In this document: positions 44,045 to 56,060 of the stretch, in pieces
How positions within the stretch are numbered: the first letter of the stretch is position 1
How the letters are laid out: every line of letters begins with the position of its first letter
Assembly: GCA_013420905.1 (NCBI GenBank)
Contig: JAAXNY010000006.1
Span: 2,666,001 to 2,730,000 of the forward strand
From: Collybia mongolica
Lineage: Eukaryota; Basidiomycota; Agaricomycetes; Agaricales; Clitocybaceae
Length of the DNA stretch: 64,000 nucleotides
Reading direction: 5' to 3'
Notes under the pieces: generated by a model
What the model was told of the DNA's origin: nothing
What the model saw: only the letters and a program-made list of their open reading frames with translations
Databases searched by the model: none
Made by a program: the position numbers and the translations under genes

Positions 44045-46659
44045 TCAACCCGAACGAAAATTTGTATTGGAGTCTACATTGCTTGCCTCGTCCAATGGAG
44101 CATTCCTAATCAACATGTTATAACGCGCATTGACTTCAACATGATAATCACTATAAAACTCTTCCCAACTTCCTGCCGTTTGACATTTCACCTGTCGTTG
44201 AAGTGTGAGGGGGAGAGTCGTCGAAGAAGATTTGTACTGACTTGGCTGGTGAGACGGCGCCAAACGTGGGTATCGTCCTCTTCTCGTTCATCTCCACCAC
44301 CTGTTGCGAAAAAATGAGAGATAGCGTCGAGGTCCGCCTCAAATTGTATGCCTCCATCTTCAAGCTGGGGGCCTGATGTAGACTCTTGGCCCTCGTGTAA
44401 ACTCATGGGTGCTTTCCGTGAGCCCCCTTCCAGCTGTTGATCGGTCTGAGCACTGTTTCCCTTTCTGTATGCAATGCTCATCCTCTTCCGAGTCGCCTCG
44501 ATATCATCTCTAGTCTGCTGGCCAAGAAATGTACGCCAAGATCTCACAGTGTGGTTATTCATCTGTATTGGTATATGCATGTTTGACCAATACTTATGAT
44601 ATACAACCAATAAGTACACACCTTCTTATGTAGTGCCTGTGCCATCGCATTAACTGACGTCTGACGATCCCTCTGTAGAAGAATCTTCACGTAACGAGTA
44701 ACATATTCTCGCTCGTGTTCAGAATATTTAAAGCCCCCTCCAGGCAATGGGATACGAGTGTGTTCGGGTGGGGGTGTGGGTGATCTGGATCTTGTTATAT
44801 CAGGCGCAGGCGTTGTTGTGGTTGCCCGTTTGATTGTTATTTCTTCCTTTTCTTTCTTTCGTTGCTTTCTGAGCTCTCTTTGACGCTCATTTCTCTCCTT
44901 TCTTTTTCTTCCGAGTTCTCCATCGGATTGCCCAGAAGATGACGATCTCGCTCTTTTTCGTCGGCCGCGGGATGAAGAAGGAACGTCAAACGAGTATTGT
45001 GACGGGTCCAAGAGCATGTTTTGCTCCACCGAGTCGTGGACAAATGACGCAGTAAGAGCTGGTCTATCAGCAGCAAGGGTTGAATTCAGAAGATCATTGA
45101 AAGTTTTAGATCGCGAATAAAGAATCGCATAGTCTGCGGTGGTATGATTGTTAGTGATCCTACCTCCATTCCTCTGCTTGGCTTTAGTCTTCGAAGATCG
45201 AGGCAAATATGACGAACGCTGACCTTGATAGCACTGACAACGGAGAAACGGTTGTTGAGATCTATCTGGACAAAAAAGGAAAGTTCATCGCCCGTTTCAG
45301 ACGTGAATAACGTGCCCGACTGTACAGTCGACCGAGGTGATGCAGTCGCGACTGCGCCATGAGAAGGCCAGGCAGAATCCCGCAATGCAGGAGAAGATCT
45401 CGGCGTTGCTGCTTTGTTCTTGGCTTTCGTGACTTTGGAAGAGGAAGACCTCGAGGCGACAGGCGATTTACGCCATAGGGATGGAGGAAGGTCTGACCGG
45501 GGCGATAAAGGGTGAGTTAGTTCATTTGAATTATTGTATATTGGCGCATGAATGGCGCCAAACGTCTTGGGACCTTGTATGTCCTGTGGAACTTGACCAG
45601 TGGAAAGCATCATCTGGGTATTGAAGAATGATTGTGAGACGTTCTGCTCTGACCCTAGATCCCATGAAGCCGAGGGCATGATTTGGGCTTTAATAGTGTC
45701 GACAAGAGCAAGTGAAAACCGCTCATACGGTGGTGTCCCAAAATGAGCGTTGTTAGATGGTTGATTCAAGAAGTTCATCAAGGCTTGTGGCGGGATATTT
45801 GACATATTACTTGGTCCTGCCTGGAATTGAGGAGTAGATATTATAGTCGGTTGCTGTGAAGGCTGGTAATGTTGCATGGGTGGCTGCTGCTGTGTATAGT
45901 GCGGAAATTGCACATGTGGTGCTATTTGGTCGGGTCGAGTATAATAAGGTTGGCTACTAGTTCCCGGCGTCAAATTGGACTGTAGCTTATGTTCGGAACT
46001 GTTTTCGGTGGGGTTGGGTAGATGCTGTTGAGACATGGCACTTGGTATCTCACTTGCGGCTGACAATTGAAAGGGAGAGTTTCCGATGAACTGTTGTGCA
46101 CGTTCGCCGGGTCCCCCGAATGACGTTCCAGTTTCAACTGGTGTTATACGAGGAGTTGGAAGAGGACTTCTTTCAAATTTGCTTAGTATAAAACCAGTGG
46201 TATATTTTAGTCGGACTGACTTTGATATATCATCCGATTCTTCTTTTACTATGGGAAGGCCGTCATCCTGCGTGAGACATCCCCCCCATTGGTCCATCTC
46301 TCCCAAGAACTTTTGAGCAGTGATCGACTTCTTAACCCACGAATGCTCCAAGACAACTTTATTCTCGTCCTTTCCCCAATCACGAATAAAAAGTTTCCCT
46401 TGGGTCGAGTCGGAATCAACAAGAATGACCTGAGCTTGCTTTGGGTCTGCGCAAACAGTTGCCCCGGCTTTCTGTGTAACCCGGCTATGAGATTGAAAGA
46501 ATTGAACAAAGGAAAGAGAATTACTCTCAAGAGCCGCATGATTTTAGGACGCCCAACTATACCGCCTGCTTCAACGAATATCTGCCAACCTGAGCCATCT
46601 GGATTTTGGAAAACCTTCGGAAGTTCTTGAGGTAACTGCGTTAAAGATATCTCGTCCAT
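44045..46659 (-). CDS. Rap1-like BRCT plus Myb/SANT protein
   Basis: N-terminus '[20 protein letters not shown]' with a BRCT-type domain across a splice ('[18 protein letters not shown]', '[19 protein letters not shown]', 'ILVDSD', '[20 protein letters not shown]', about 46300-46610). A long disordered Pro/Gln/Ser region follows (45300-46200), then a basic stretch ('[20 protein letters not shown]'), then a Myb-like domain: '[20 protein letters not shown]', 'AMAQALHKK' spliced to '[14 protein letters not shown]'. The last exon follows a 50-nt intron (GTCAGT...GACAG, about 44214-44263) and has '[17 protein letters not shown]'. BRCT then Myb is the order of Rap1, a shelterin component at telomeres, but the short C-terminus and unverified fold leave this open. 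Confidence 0.6.
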
Positions 46660-46850
46660 CCCTGTGGGTCACTGCAAACAAGGGAAATGGTCCGATGGAA
46701 ATGGAACATAGGCTTGCCCAAATGGACAGGAACTGGATAACTTTACAATTAGGATTCCGCTAATTACATTACGTAATCATATTCGGTCACGCACAATGGT
46801 CAACTCACAAACCTCGAATTCTAATCCGCTCTCCATACCCCTGGACTAGC
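46660..46850. other. Edge of gene island
   Basis: About 190 bp holding the promoter of the Rap1-like gene and the start of repeat sequence; nothing else recognised. Confidence 0.3.
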
Positions 46851-47005
46851 TGGTAACCTCATTTCCATCTCGAAATTTGACAAAGCCAACTTCACAATGA
46901 AGTTTGGGGAAGGGAAAGCAGTTTTCTTGGACCCCGAGGGCCATGCCTTCATGGAAGCATCCTTGAGAGGTGGTATGTGTGTGATTGATATGACAGGAGT
47001 CCCTT
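46851..47005 (+). pseudogene. Copia pol fragment (5' part, before GAG-pre-integrase)
   Basis: Plus-strand frame 'LISISKFDKANFTMKFGEG', 'AVFLDPEGHAFMEASLRGG', 'MCVIDMTGVPF' has the layout of the copia region just before the GAG-pre-integrase zinc finger (generally 'LISVSKL...F....G.....DP.G...........GLY.ID'). Its expected continuation ('WLHHCFGHAGVTRLQNL') is found at 56860-57000, so the copia copy is split. Non-functional remnant. Confidence 0.5.
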
Positions 47006-47289
47006 TCATCACAAAAAAGGGAAAATCATCACAAGGGATTTGGTAGAAAAAATTTTTGTCAAAGGCTACTCAAGTATTTTAAGACCTTGCAATTGAGAAT
47101 TAAATTATGGCTTTACATTCCAAGTGTCCAAATGCTCATGTGAGATTAGAAGGGCAGCTGAGCCTTGGATACCCTTTAATTCCCTTGCAAGGGGAGGGGG
47201 GTCACCATTTATTCCAATTCGTGGGTAAGGGGGTGGGATTTAATGGCCTTTAATGGAGGGGGGTTGCCCTTGGAATCCATTTAAAGATT
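47006..47289. other. Unassigned sequence at edge of inserted block
   Basis: AT-rich then G-rich ('gcaaggggaggggggtcacc'). No coding signal. It may hold the left end of the 47-56.8 kb insertion; possible weak end similarity to about 56800-56840 was not convincing. Confidence 0.3.
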
Positions 47290-47556
47290 ACAACAGGCTT
47301 GGGTGACTATCCAAGGCTTGAGTCTGCTTTTGAGGTCTGCCAATGCATTGTATTCTGCTGCAAAAATATCTTACAATGGAGCATAATCCAACTCATTGTC
47401 AAGCCAATCCCCATCTCCTCCATCTCCCTGAGCATTGCACTCCTCCTCCTCCTCACTGTTCTCATCATCCTTGTCACCACCTTCTTCCTCTTTGGGATCT
47501 CCCTCTATATCTCCCTCTGCCTGCTGTCCCTCCACATCAAGAGTCACATCCTCACC
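47290..47556 (-). pseudogene. Acidic exon disrupted by LINE insertion
   Basis: Minus-strand frame that, across the LINE's target duplication, begins after a splice acceptor at about 53935 ('ttatcttgcag') with 'DEGEDVTLDVEGQQAEGD' and goes on with a run of Glu/Asp/Gly, ending 'DWLDNELDYAPL' (47371). Acidic tails of this type occur at the ends of several mushroom transposon genes. The gene to which it belonged is not identified. Confidence 0.4.
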
Positions 47557-47869
47557 TTTTTTTTTTTTTTTTCTTCCACATTTTATATACCAACTGTACA
47601 TAATACATGTGCTGGTCACTACAAGTAGTACTTGGGCAAGGGGGGAGAGGGGGGCAGGAGACAAAGCGCTGCAGGGCTAGGGTGCTCGCCCAACCGGGGT
47701 CGGACTAGCGAATGGAGCCAGAGCTCGTTATACACAGGCCGGAAGGGCCAATCTATGCCAGGGGGTGGTGGCTTCAAGTCCACCAATTATCCAGGTTCAC
47801 ATGTTCGGGCAGGGAGCACCCTATAGCTGTCACTTAGAACACTGAGTACCGCCCCTAGCCTGTTTAGGA

Positions 47870-50800
47870 CTAGGGAACATCGAATGCGAATGCGTTTTCG
47901 TTCTCCAAGAGGAATTTAACCAGCCATGCATAGCGCAGCTGGCAGCTGGGCTTGTCTTCCTGTCCATGCCGTGGACAGTTGAATAGGACGTGTTGTACGG
48001 TTTCCAAAGGAGCACCGCACCTACAGGAGACAGATTCTTCCTTGAAGAATCGCAATTGGAACGCCCCAATTGGAGCGTGTCCAGTGATGCATCGCACCAA
48101 GCGGGCAGTCAGAGCATGGCTGTGACCAGTCTTGCGCATCCATGGCCCATTGTTTACATGGGTCGGAGTGAGCGGGGTGTCCTTTTTTGCATAGAGCGTC
48201 AGGAAATTGGAGCCAATGTACTTCTTGGACTGGAAGAGAGACTTCCAGCTGTCAAGCATGCGTGTAACTGCTTCGCATCGTGCAAAGTCAGCAGATATAA
48301 CCGGCGCTCCACCTGCCTCAACATGAGTTGAGACGGCGCTGATGTGTGCCAGTTGATGGTCTTCAATCTCCACACCACTTGTAATATGGTGGAGGTGAAT
48401 TTTGTGGATGGCGCGGAGCTGCAGCCAAGGCAGCAGTACATCGCACACTTTGAGGGCTGATGCTTGACCTGAGTGGTGTGACGCATCGAGGGAACGCCTG
48501 AGGGCGTTGATGGAGTCGGAGAAGATATGGACATCATGGATGTCCTCTAGTCCAATGTCAGCTGCCTGTTGGGCGCCTTCCGCAATCGCTCGCAGCTCGG
48601 CATCATCAGATGTAGATAGGCCAGTAGCAAACCAGTCCTCATATAAGTCTCCATTGTGCCAGATGCGGTACACCGCGACTGACTGCATGGGAGGAGGGGG
48701 GGTGGATGCATCAGTGATAATGCAGATGCTCCATGGGGAATGAGAGGCCTCATCAACAGCGCTCTTCAGTGATGTGATGCGGTCTTTCATGAATTCCTCG
48801 CAGTGATCACTGCCCTTAGGTGGGGGGGTGACAATGTCATAGACAATGCGACCAGGGAACAGGTCCTTGGGGCGCATGCCTGGTTGGTTGAGTGGGTGGA
48901 CAGGGTCCAGATCCAGGGAAGAGAGGCCAAGGTTAGACCAGGCCTCTATGATGGGCAATACGAGTTTACCAAGCCTACGGCTTGGGTTGCAGGCATTGAG
49001 GGTCTTGACAGAGAATTTGTGGTTCCCATCGATGAGGCGTCAAAAGGCATGTGAGGCCTGGAGCGCACGGGAGCGGACATGACTCCTTTCCACCAGCTTT
49101 CTGCCATGGAGGTGGATAGGGGGTATGCCTGCGAGGGTCTCGCCAGCCCCGTTTGGGGATGTCTTGAAGGCGCCAGTGATCCAAAGGCACGCTCGTCTTT
49201 GCATCTTCCGGAGGTTATCGAGAGGGCCTGCCATGCAGGCCCCTTTGTACATCCAAAGCCTGCTCCCATATGTAGCGATGGGAAGAACACAGGCTCGGTA
49301 TAGCATTTGTTTGTGCTTGGGCCTAAGTCCGCGCACTGAGTTGCCAAGGGAGAGCATAGCCTTTACAGAGGTGAGGGCTTTGTTCGTGTATCGTTTGACG
49401 TGCTCTCTGAATGTGAGGGGATGGTCAAAGAAGAATCCGAGGTAGCGCCAAATGGTGCCAGGGCGGAGGGGGGTGTCCCCAGTATATGGGGCATAGCCAA
49501 GGTCAATGTCAGGGTTGATATCACCGTGTTTTTGAGAGAAGTGGAATCCCTCTGACTTGCTGTGTTCAAGAACCGAACCCATAGCCTGGGTGAGCTTGAA
49601 TACGACTTTGTAGGCCCCTTTGAGCTTAACAAGGTTCTGTTTGAATGTGTCCGACTGCACTATAATGGTGCCATTGTCCACATAGGAAATTAGTGAAGCT
49701 ATGCGGACCCTCCGTTTGAATTCCTTGAGGAGGGGTGCGAGGCATAGGGCAGAGAGGATGGGGGACATGGCGGAGCCCTGTCCCAGACCCACGCTGGATG
49801 GGAAGAGCAGGGACACTTCGTCATCCCACGCGTATCTAGTATGATGATCAACAAGGTATGACCTGAAGAACGCAACCACTTCTGGCGCGAATCCCTGTCT
49901 CTCGAGGATGTGTAAGAGGACCTCGTGGTTTATGGATGGGAAGAACTGAGCTAGGTCGAAAGCAACGACGCTCATCTTGAGTTTGGCACGCCATCCTGAG
50001 TGGACAATGTGTGTGAGAAAGCAGCCAGCATCCTCGGTGGAGTTCTGACGTACTCCTCCAAACTGATTGGGGTGAAGTACACCATGTTGAGCAGCTTCAA
50101 ACTGCATCCTGGTGGACAACATTTTCTCTAGAAGTTTGCCCAGTGTGTTCAATAGAACTATTGGGTGAAACGACTTGGGAGTGTCATACAATGGTTTACC
50201 TGGCTTGGGTATGACCACTGTAATGGATGCTTTAAACTCGGCAGGCCAATGGCCTGACGAGAGGCAAGCGTTTGCAAGCCACAAGAGTAGTTTGCTGCAC
50301 AGGTCATCTTGGATGATCCGTTTAAGGTGACGCCATGAGATGTGATCCGGCCCAGGGGCGGATTGATTTGAGGTGCCTGAAAGGGCATCTGACATCTCAG
50401 CAGCAGAGTAGGGGACCCACACCCACGTTGTGGGTGAGGTCCAAGCGTTGCCCAGCTTGTCAAGGTCAATTGGCCTATCAATAGCTGAGTTGAAAGTGGA
50501 GTGCAATGTGTTCCATAGTGACTCCGTGGTGCTGCATGGCACGCCTTGGTACGAGATAGCCTTGACCGGGGGTGTCTTGCGTGGGCCTACCCAGTCCATG
50601 AGATCCCATGGTCTGAGGTTAGTATTAGCAATTTCGTCGATGCGTTCGTCGAAGTGCTTTCGTTTTGCTCTATGCGTGGCAGCCTTGAAGGCCTTCCAGT
50701 CCTCTGGGAGATCAGAGCTCATGGCCTCAGACCTCATCTGGGCGCAGTCCGAGTCCCACCAAGACTTAGACTGGGCACAAGTCTGGTTAGTCTTAGCATG

Positions 50801-51724
50801 ATGGGACCACGCCATTTCAAAGCCCTTAGCTATCGCCTGAGCAACTAGTTGAGTTTGTTCCGCTGATGAGACGTCAGGGATTTGGATGAGCCTGAGAAGT
50901 GAACACACTTCTGCGAGGAAAGCGGTCTCTTCTTCGGAGTCGATTTTGATTGACATCTTCCCTTCGGGGAACTCGACCCTAAGGGGGATGTCTAGGAGTA
51001 GAGGAAAGTGATCAGGTTCACCCTTATCACCTATCGTCAGGTCAGCTGTGTAACCCCGGAATGCCAGGACAAATACAAGGTCAAGGACCGAGCCGCGCAG
51101 GGCCGCATTATACGGCTGATGCGTGACCCGCCCCAAGGGGGGGGCAATCCGCTCAAGGCTGAGGGCGGCCGCGCACTCCATGAGCCTGTTGGCCATGGGG
51201 TGCTCATGGTTGAGGGTAGCATCCCAATGCACTGAGGGGCAATTAAAATCACCCCCCATATAGTTAACATTGGGGAACTCATCCAGGTGGTCTTCGAGGA
51301 ATCGGACTGCTGATCCATTCTCATCTGAGTAGACATTCATCAAATGCACTGGGCCAAGGTGCCCTCGAACAGTGATGAGCATGACGTCGTGGTGGTTAAT
51401 GACGTCCGATTGGAGCTTAGGTTTCACCGAGCAGATAGCTCGGTTGACATAGGCCATGATGCGCAGCCGATCTTTGGCAGCGTCGAACCCTTTGGGGAAC
51501 ATGGGAATCCAGTCCGGGTGGACGGGGGGTCCCCTGATGGGGACCCCGTCTTTTTCGGTCAAGGAGGCTGTATACTGTACAGTGGCCCATGGTGGCTCCT
51601 GCAGGAAGAGAATGTCAGTGATGTCCTTGCGGTGTTCTAACAGGTCAACTGTCCAGTGTCATTTGCACCTGACATTTTGGCAGTAGGTTCTGAGCGTATT
51701 TACATTACAAGTTGTACTAGACAT
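47870..51724 (-). pseudogene. LINE ORF2: endonuclease, reverse transcriptase, RNase H
   Basis: One continuous frame of 1285 codons from ATG 51724 to the stop at 47870, broken by TGA at 51659-51661 (codon 22) and TGA at 49040-49042. Endonuclease: 'DILFLQEPPWA', 'GGDFNCPSVHWD', 'SVLDLVFV', 'PDHFPLLLDI'. Reverse transcriptase: 'ITVVIPKPGKP', 'VVAFDLAQFFPSINHEVLL', 'GLGQGSAMSPILSAL', and the box 'SYVDNGTI', where the second catalytic Asp (YVDD) is Asn. RNase H: 'ICIITDAST', 'DAELRAIAEGA', 'VHIFSDSINAL'. C-terminal finger 'CRCGAPLETVQHVLFNC'. The TGA at 49040 is followed in frame by 'RLIDGN..SVKTLN'. GAT to AAT in the active site and CGA to TGA both fit CpG decay. Confidence 0.92.
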
Positions 51725-51742
51725 TAATCAAGTAACTTTTTG

Positions 51743-53734
51743 TCAAAATGCTCGAGTACCCTCCCTGCATCCTCGGAGCCTGTCTCCTGTAACGGTGGGG
51801 AAGGGGGTAGTAGCAGATGGTGCGAAGCGTAAGAGCTCGTCACCTACCTTCTGGGCAGTGTACTTGGCTGCTAGCCACTTGGCATCATAGCAGTGTTTCC
51901 AAAAGGAACACTTCCTGTCGTCAGACTCATGGGCAAGGCCACAGTTGACGCATCGGGAGGCGTGGGGGCACTTATGACCTGCCGGTGTTGCAAGTCTCGG
52001 TGGGGTGGCCTTGGGGGCGGCCTTGCAGCATGCCACTAGGTTGCAGTGATTGCGGGCGTCATGAGGTCCGCCGCAGTAGGAGCACAGTTGAGCTCTGAAG
52101 GGACAGACCTCCTTGCAGTGGCCAAACCTCCAGCACTTTGTGCAGATAGGGACCCCTATTCGCTTGTCAGCGGGCAGGATGGTCAAAGACTGGGACCCGA
52201 GCATGAAGCTCTTGTTCCGAAGGCTGCAGAGGTGGGTGCCTCCACGAGAATCATAAATGTCGAAGAACACAGTGCATGAGTCTGACGTTTTGGAGTTTCT
52301 GACCACGCGGGGGAGCGCCCCTTGGTACAGATGGATCGCACCTTTCCATTTGCAGGTTTCAAGGATAGTCTTGACCTCCAATGGAGTGATGGGAATGGGC
52401 TTCCCAGTTTCGTCATATGTGACGGTCGTACCGAAGAAGGGAAAGTTGGGGATGCGGAGGAAGGTCTTGGAGGACCTGACCTCAACCCATGTCTCTGTAT
52501 CAGCCCCTCGAGCCTCCTTCACCTTGGTGTCAAAGAACTGGTAGAGGACCTGGAGATTGTCTTCAGAAGGCACAGAGTCCATGACGAGGGACAAGCCCCC
52601 AAGATGGTTCCGTGTTTCCATGACAGCGCGGATGGTTCGGCGATTAGAACCAAGAGTACTGTTGATCGTTGGTATAACGGGAGCGTCGTCCCAGTACACT
52701 GGCGGAGAACAGAAAACCACAACTTCTTTCCGAGAGGAACTGTGGGTGGTGGAACACTTCACATTGGCGTGAGCTCGTTCAGTGTTTGTGCGGGAGATGG
52801 CAGCCCCGCCCGCAACAATCTGCTGCGCTTGGACAATGGATGCATTGGGAGCTGAGGGGAACGACTTGGCCATTTGGACTAGTCCCTCCGCCATGGCAGC
52901 GGCGCCCTTTCTCCTCTTGGAAGGGGGAGGTTGGGGGAGAGAGGCAGCAGCAGCTGCCGTAGATGCAAACGAGGCCAGGGTCGGCCTAGGGGGGGGAGGC
53001 GGAGGCCGTCTGGATGACCAAGCCGGGATAAGCTTCCTTTGGGGCCTGCAGAGACCTGCAGGGTCAGAGGTAGCATTGGACAAGTGGGGGGGCCGCTGCC
53101 CTGATCCAGGGGGACCGTACTTAGGGGCGGGGGGAGCGTCAGGGGGGAGCTGGCTCCGAAGGCTGTCAATGACCTGTTGTAGGGCGGCGACTTGAGAGGT
53201 CCCATTGGCAACATGCCGGATGAGGCCGATTTCAGAGGCTGAGTATATGACCTGGAGGAGCTCAGTGGCAAAGGTGTCAGTGAGGTGTGCAGGGACGCGA
53301 TATCCCTTTTCAGTCCAGAGGTTCATAAGCTCTGTTGTGTTGTGGAGCGATGAGGTAGCTGCCTGGACGTCCACCTCCGCCGATTCTTTCGAACCGGTTG
53401 GGAGGAAGGCATCAGCAGGGTCGTCAAAGCTCTCCTGGAAGGAGTTCATCTCCACCCCCTCCAAGGTTTCCTCTCAGTCCTGGGGGGGTGGGGCTGGGGC
53501 TTTGCCTTTGGCAGACGACAGTGTAATGGTGTCATTGTCTGCTGCAGTGTCCATCGGAGTGGAGGAATCTGCCTCCAATGCAGGTGCAGGCGTGGGTGGT
53601 TGAAAGAAGACCCGTTGTGCAATAGTAGGGAGGCCCGGGGGTCTCTGAGCAGTTGTGCTCCTGGATGGAGCAGGGGAAGAGGACCCACAAAGATAGTCGC
53701 AAATGTCCGGCGGTTTTGAGGCGCGTTCTGCCAA
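51743..53734 (-). pseudogene. LINE ORF1 (Gag-like, zinc knuckles)
   Basis: RNA-binding nucleocapsid-like protein that packages LINE RNA. A single frame runs from ATG 53734 to the stop at 51743 (664 codons), interrupted by one TGA at 53474-53476 ('PPPQD.EETLEGVEMNSF'). The N-terminal half is Pro/Ala/Ser rich; the C-terminal half has an RRM-like region and Cys-rich knuckles 'CTKCWRFGHCKEVC', 'CSYCGGPHDARNHC' and 'CPHASRCVNCGLAHESDDRKC'. ORF2 starts 18 nt after the ORF1 stop, consistent with reinitiation. The frame downstream of the TGA is otherwise intact. Confidence 0.88.
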
Positions 53735-53939
53735 TCGCTGGGATCAGCCGGGTGGATTGTCTTTGCCCATGTCAGAGGCACGGGGCTTGGTTGGTAGAGT
53801 GTTATTGGGGGTGATCTAGGGCAGCAGGGTGCATAGAATGACAATGATGACTACGACGGTGGCTGTGCATGTCGTGGTAACAAGTCAAGAAGCGATGTGT
53901 CACATCCTCACCTTCGTCACTGCAAGATAACCCAAATGT

Positions 53940-56060
53940 TGACTTTATTTCATCCCTGAACACCTTGGTTACAGTATGCGCTCAATGCCCTGGTCCAAGG
54001 CCACAAAAGTGCATGAACATGTCACAATCGATGAACCTAAACATGTCAGTACAATACATAACTTCACAGAGTGGATGCTACACACATATTCACGTAGTAC
54101 CACTCATAATCTTCATCTCCTTCATCTTTGTGACAAGCTATTGATGGCGAAAGAAGGTGAGTTGTTTTTCCAAACTTGAATGCAGGAATGAGATGGGCAG
54201 CTCAGATTAAATCTTGAGGATTGACGAAACCAAACATGCCCAGATCATTGTTACTGTCCAGAAAGCCAACTTGATGGAGTCATCATGCCTTGAAACCTGA
54301 TTGCACACGCATATTGAAGCCATACCAGTGCACCCAGAGGAAGTCCATATGTTCATATGTGGTGTTGCCCCCCACTCATCGGACCATGGCATGGAAGATG
54401 CCGATCACGTCTTCCTCTGGCCATCAACAACGACCCCCCTCTCCACCCGAAACATCCCCACCTCCAGGCTCCAGCAACAGTGGCAGCGATGGCCATCTTG
54501 ATGATGAAGATGGAAACAACTGAGGTGAGCAAGATGCGAACCACCACAGGTAAAAACATGGTCCCGAGCTACTCCGAGATGTGCTTGAACATGAAGCTTC
54601 TTGGAAGAAGCGAAAGTGTGGCTGTACTAGGTGAGTGACACTGATGCTCACTGTTCTCGTGCCATCCTGAAATGTCTGTAGAATGGAAAAACAAGATGCT
54701 TTGAGAGCATACAAGAAGGCTGGCTGCTGGATTGTCCGCATACATGGACCCTGGCTTGACCTCAACAAGGCTTTCCATCTGGGCTTGGCAGAGGATGGTG
54801 TGTTCGAGATTGGAACTGCAGAAGATGACAGGTGAGTACTACCTTTTCATGCATATATTCACCGCTTACTATGCTGCCAGGAATATGAAAGAAGAAGAAC
54901 AAAGTGCATATATCAAGTTTTATTGCAGCATTCTCGCCCAAGTGCCCAATTTCAAAAAAAACTCTAGAGGAATTCAGGGATGACTACGAGTTGGTCATGG
55001 AACTCATCACCTTGGTATGCCATCCTCCTCCTTTTTGTCTTTGCTGTTGATCTGCCACATCCCTAGATGGAGAAAGATTCACAAAGTGCACGTCAACAAG
55101 ATACCAACAAGATGAAGAACGGAATCCACGATTTCTTTGCCCAAAATCAAGCACACAATGTGCCTCCCATTCCCAGGGACAAGACCGGCCAAGGTTTCAA
55201 CCACGTCAGTACTGCCTGCACCCTCTGCCCTCACGCATATATATATTCATTCAACAATGACAAAACGTAAGTTCTCAAACACTTCCTTCACCCATGGTGA
55301 CCAATTTATATAGATTCCTTGAGTGGATCACAAGCAGTGAGGTTGAAGTCACCATCAACAACTTCCCAAACTTCTTGTACAATGAGAGTGAAGTGGAAGA
55401 GCTTCTAGAGGAGAATCCGAACATTTGCAATGCCGAGAGGGGTTTGCTGAGATTGTCACTATGTTTATGGGTAGGTTTTCACATGTTTTTCATGTTTCAT
55501 TTCATACATTAATCCTGCAGTCATTTAAATGTATCTTCATGGGCAATGGATTTTCCAAGGTGACAGACAAGAAAAAGAAGTCAGCAATTAGCAAGATCAA
55601 TGGGCTAGCACAAGTCACACCTTCAACGATCGCATATGCAATGGCTCAGGTACGTTTTAATTTCTATCTCTATTTGGTTCTTTGACACGATGTTAGGCGC
55701 AGTTTGCTCTATCCTTGTGCAAGGAGTGGGGGGCAGAAGATGGCCAGTTCAATCTCCAGCAGTTCTATAATGCAATTGTGGAGCTTTTTGAGCAGGAGGG
55801 AGACAAATGGGTGGCAGAAACACTTGCTTGGTGGAACCAGTGAGTTTTTGGTGTCGCACGAGATAGTCTGATAATATTTATTTGCACAGGAAAATTTTTC
55901 CAGACAACCTTGGCACGAAGGGCCGCAATGGTCACAAGGGCAATGCTCCTCCTGATCCCAACTCCAGCCAATCAAAGGTGAGACAAGCGTGATTGGAACA
56001 TGCTGCACGACGACGCCAAAACGAGGACAAATGACAACACCCACCACTGCCTAGTTCTAT
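53940..56060 (+). CDS. Multi-exon gene of unknown function, mushroom repeat-associated family
   Basis: A string of short plus-strand coding blocks with GT/AG gaps: 'LHTHIEAIPVHPEEVHMFIC' (54300), 'QDALRAYKKAGCWIVRIHG' with 'LDLNKAFHLGLAEDGVFEIG' (54690-54830), 'NMKEEEQSAYIKFYCSILAQ' and 'FRDDYELVMELITL' (54883-55017), 'GQGFNHVSTACTLCP' (55190), 'FLEWITSSEVEVTINNFPNF' (55316), 'KKKSAISKINGLAQVTPSTI' (55575), 'AQFALSLCKEWGAEDGQFN', 'FYNAIVELFEQEG' and 'VAETLAWWNQ' (55700-55850), then 'KIFPDNLGTKGRNGHKGN'. I believe similar proteins occur in many Agaricomycetes next to DNA transposons, but cannot confirm. Exons look partly intact; no catalytic motif seen. The 5' end is uncertain because the LINE inserted just upstream. 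Confidence 0.45.

Larger units (their letters stand above)
47557..53898 (-). mobile_element. Tad1-type LINE, near full length
   Basis: Poly-A tail of 16 (poly-T at 47557-47572 on plus) and a perfect 14-bp target duplication GTCACATCCTCACC at 47543-47556 and 53899-53912 define a 6342-bp element. Order: ORF1 with CCHC knuckles, ORF2 with endonuclease, reverse transcriptase and RNase H, then a 3' UTR of about 300 bp. ORF1 plus ORF2 with RNase H and a terminal zinc finger is the organisation of the Tad1 clade, common in fungi. Three in-frame TGA stops and a mutated RT active site indicate it is inactive. Flanking duplications are intact, so insertion was fairly recent. Confidence 0.93.

Noticed and set aside
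47700..47830. tRNA-like sequence ('ggcttcaagtccacc') in the LINE 3' region
   Set aside because: No acceptor or anticodon arms could be folded; it is part of the LINE 3' UTR.
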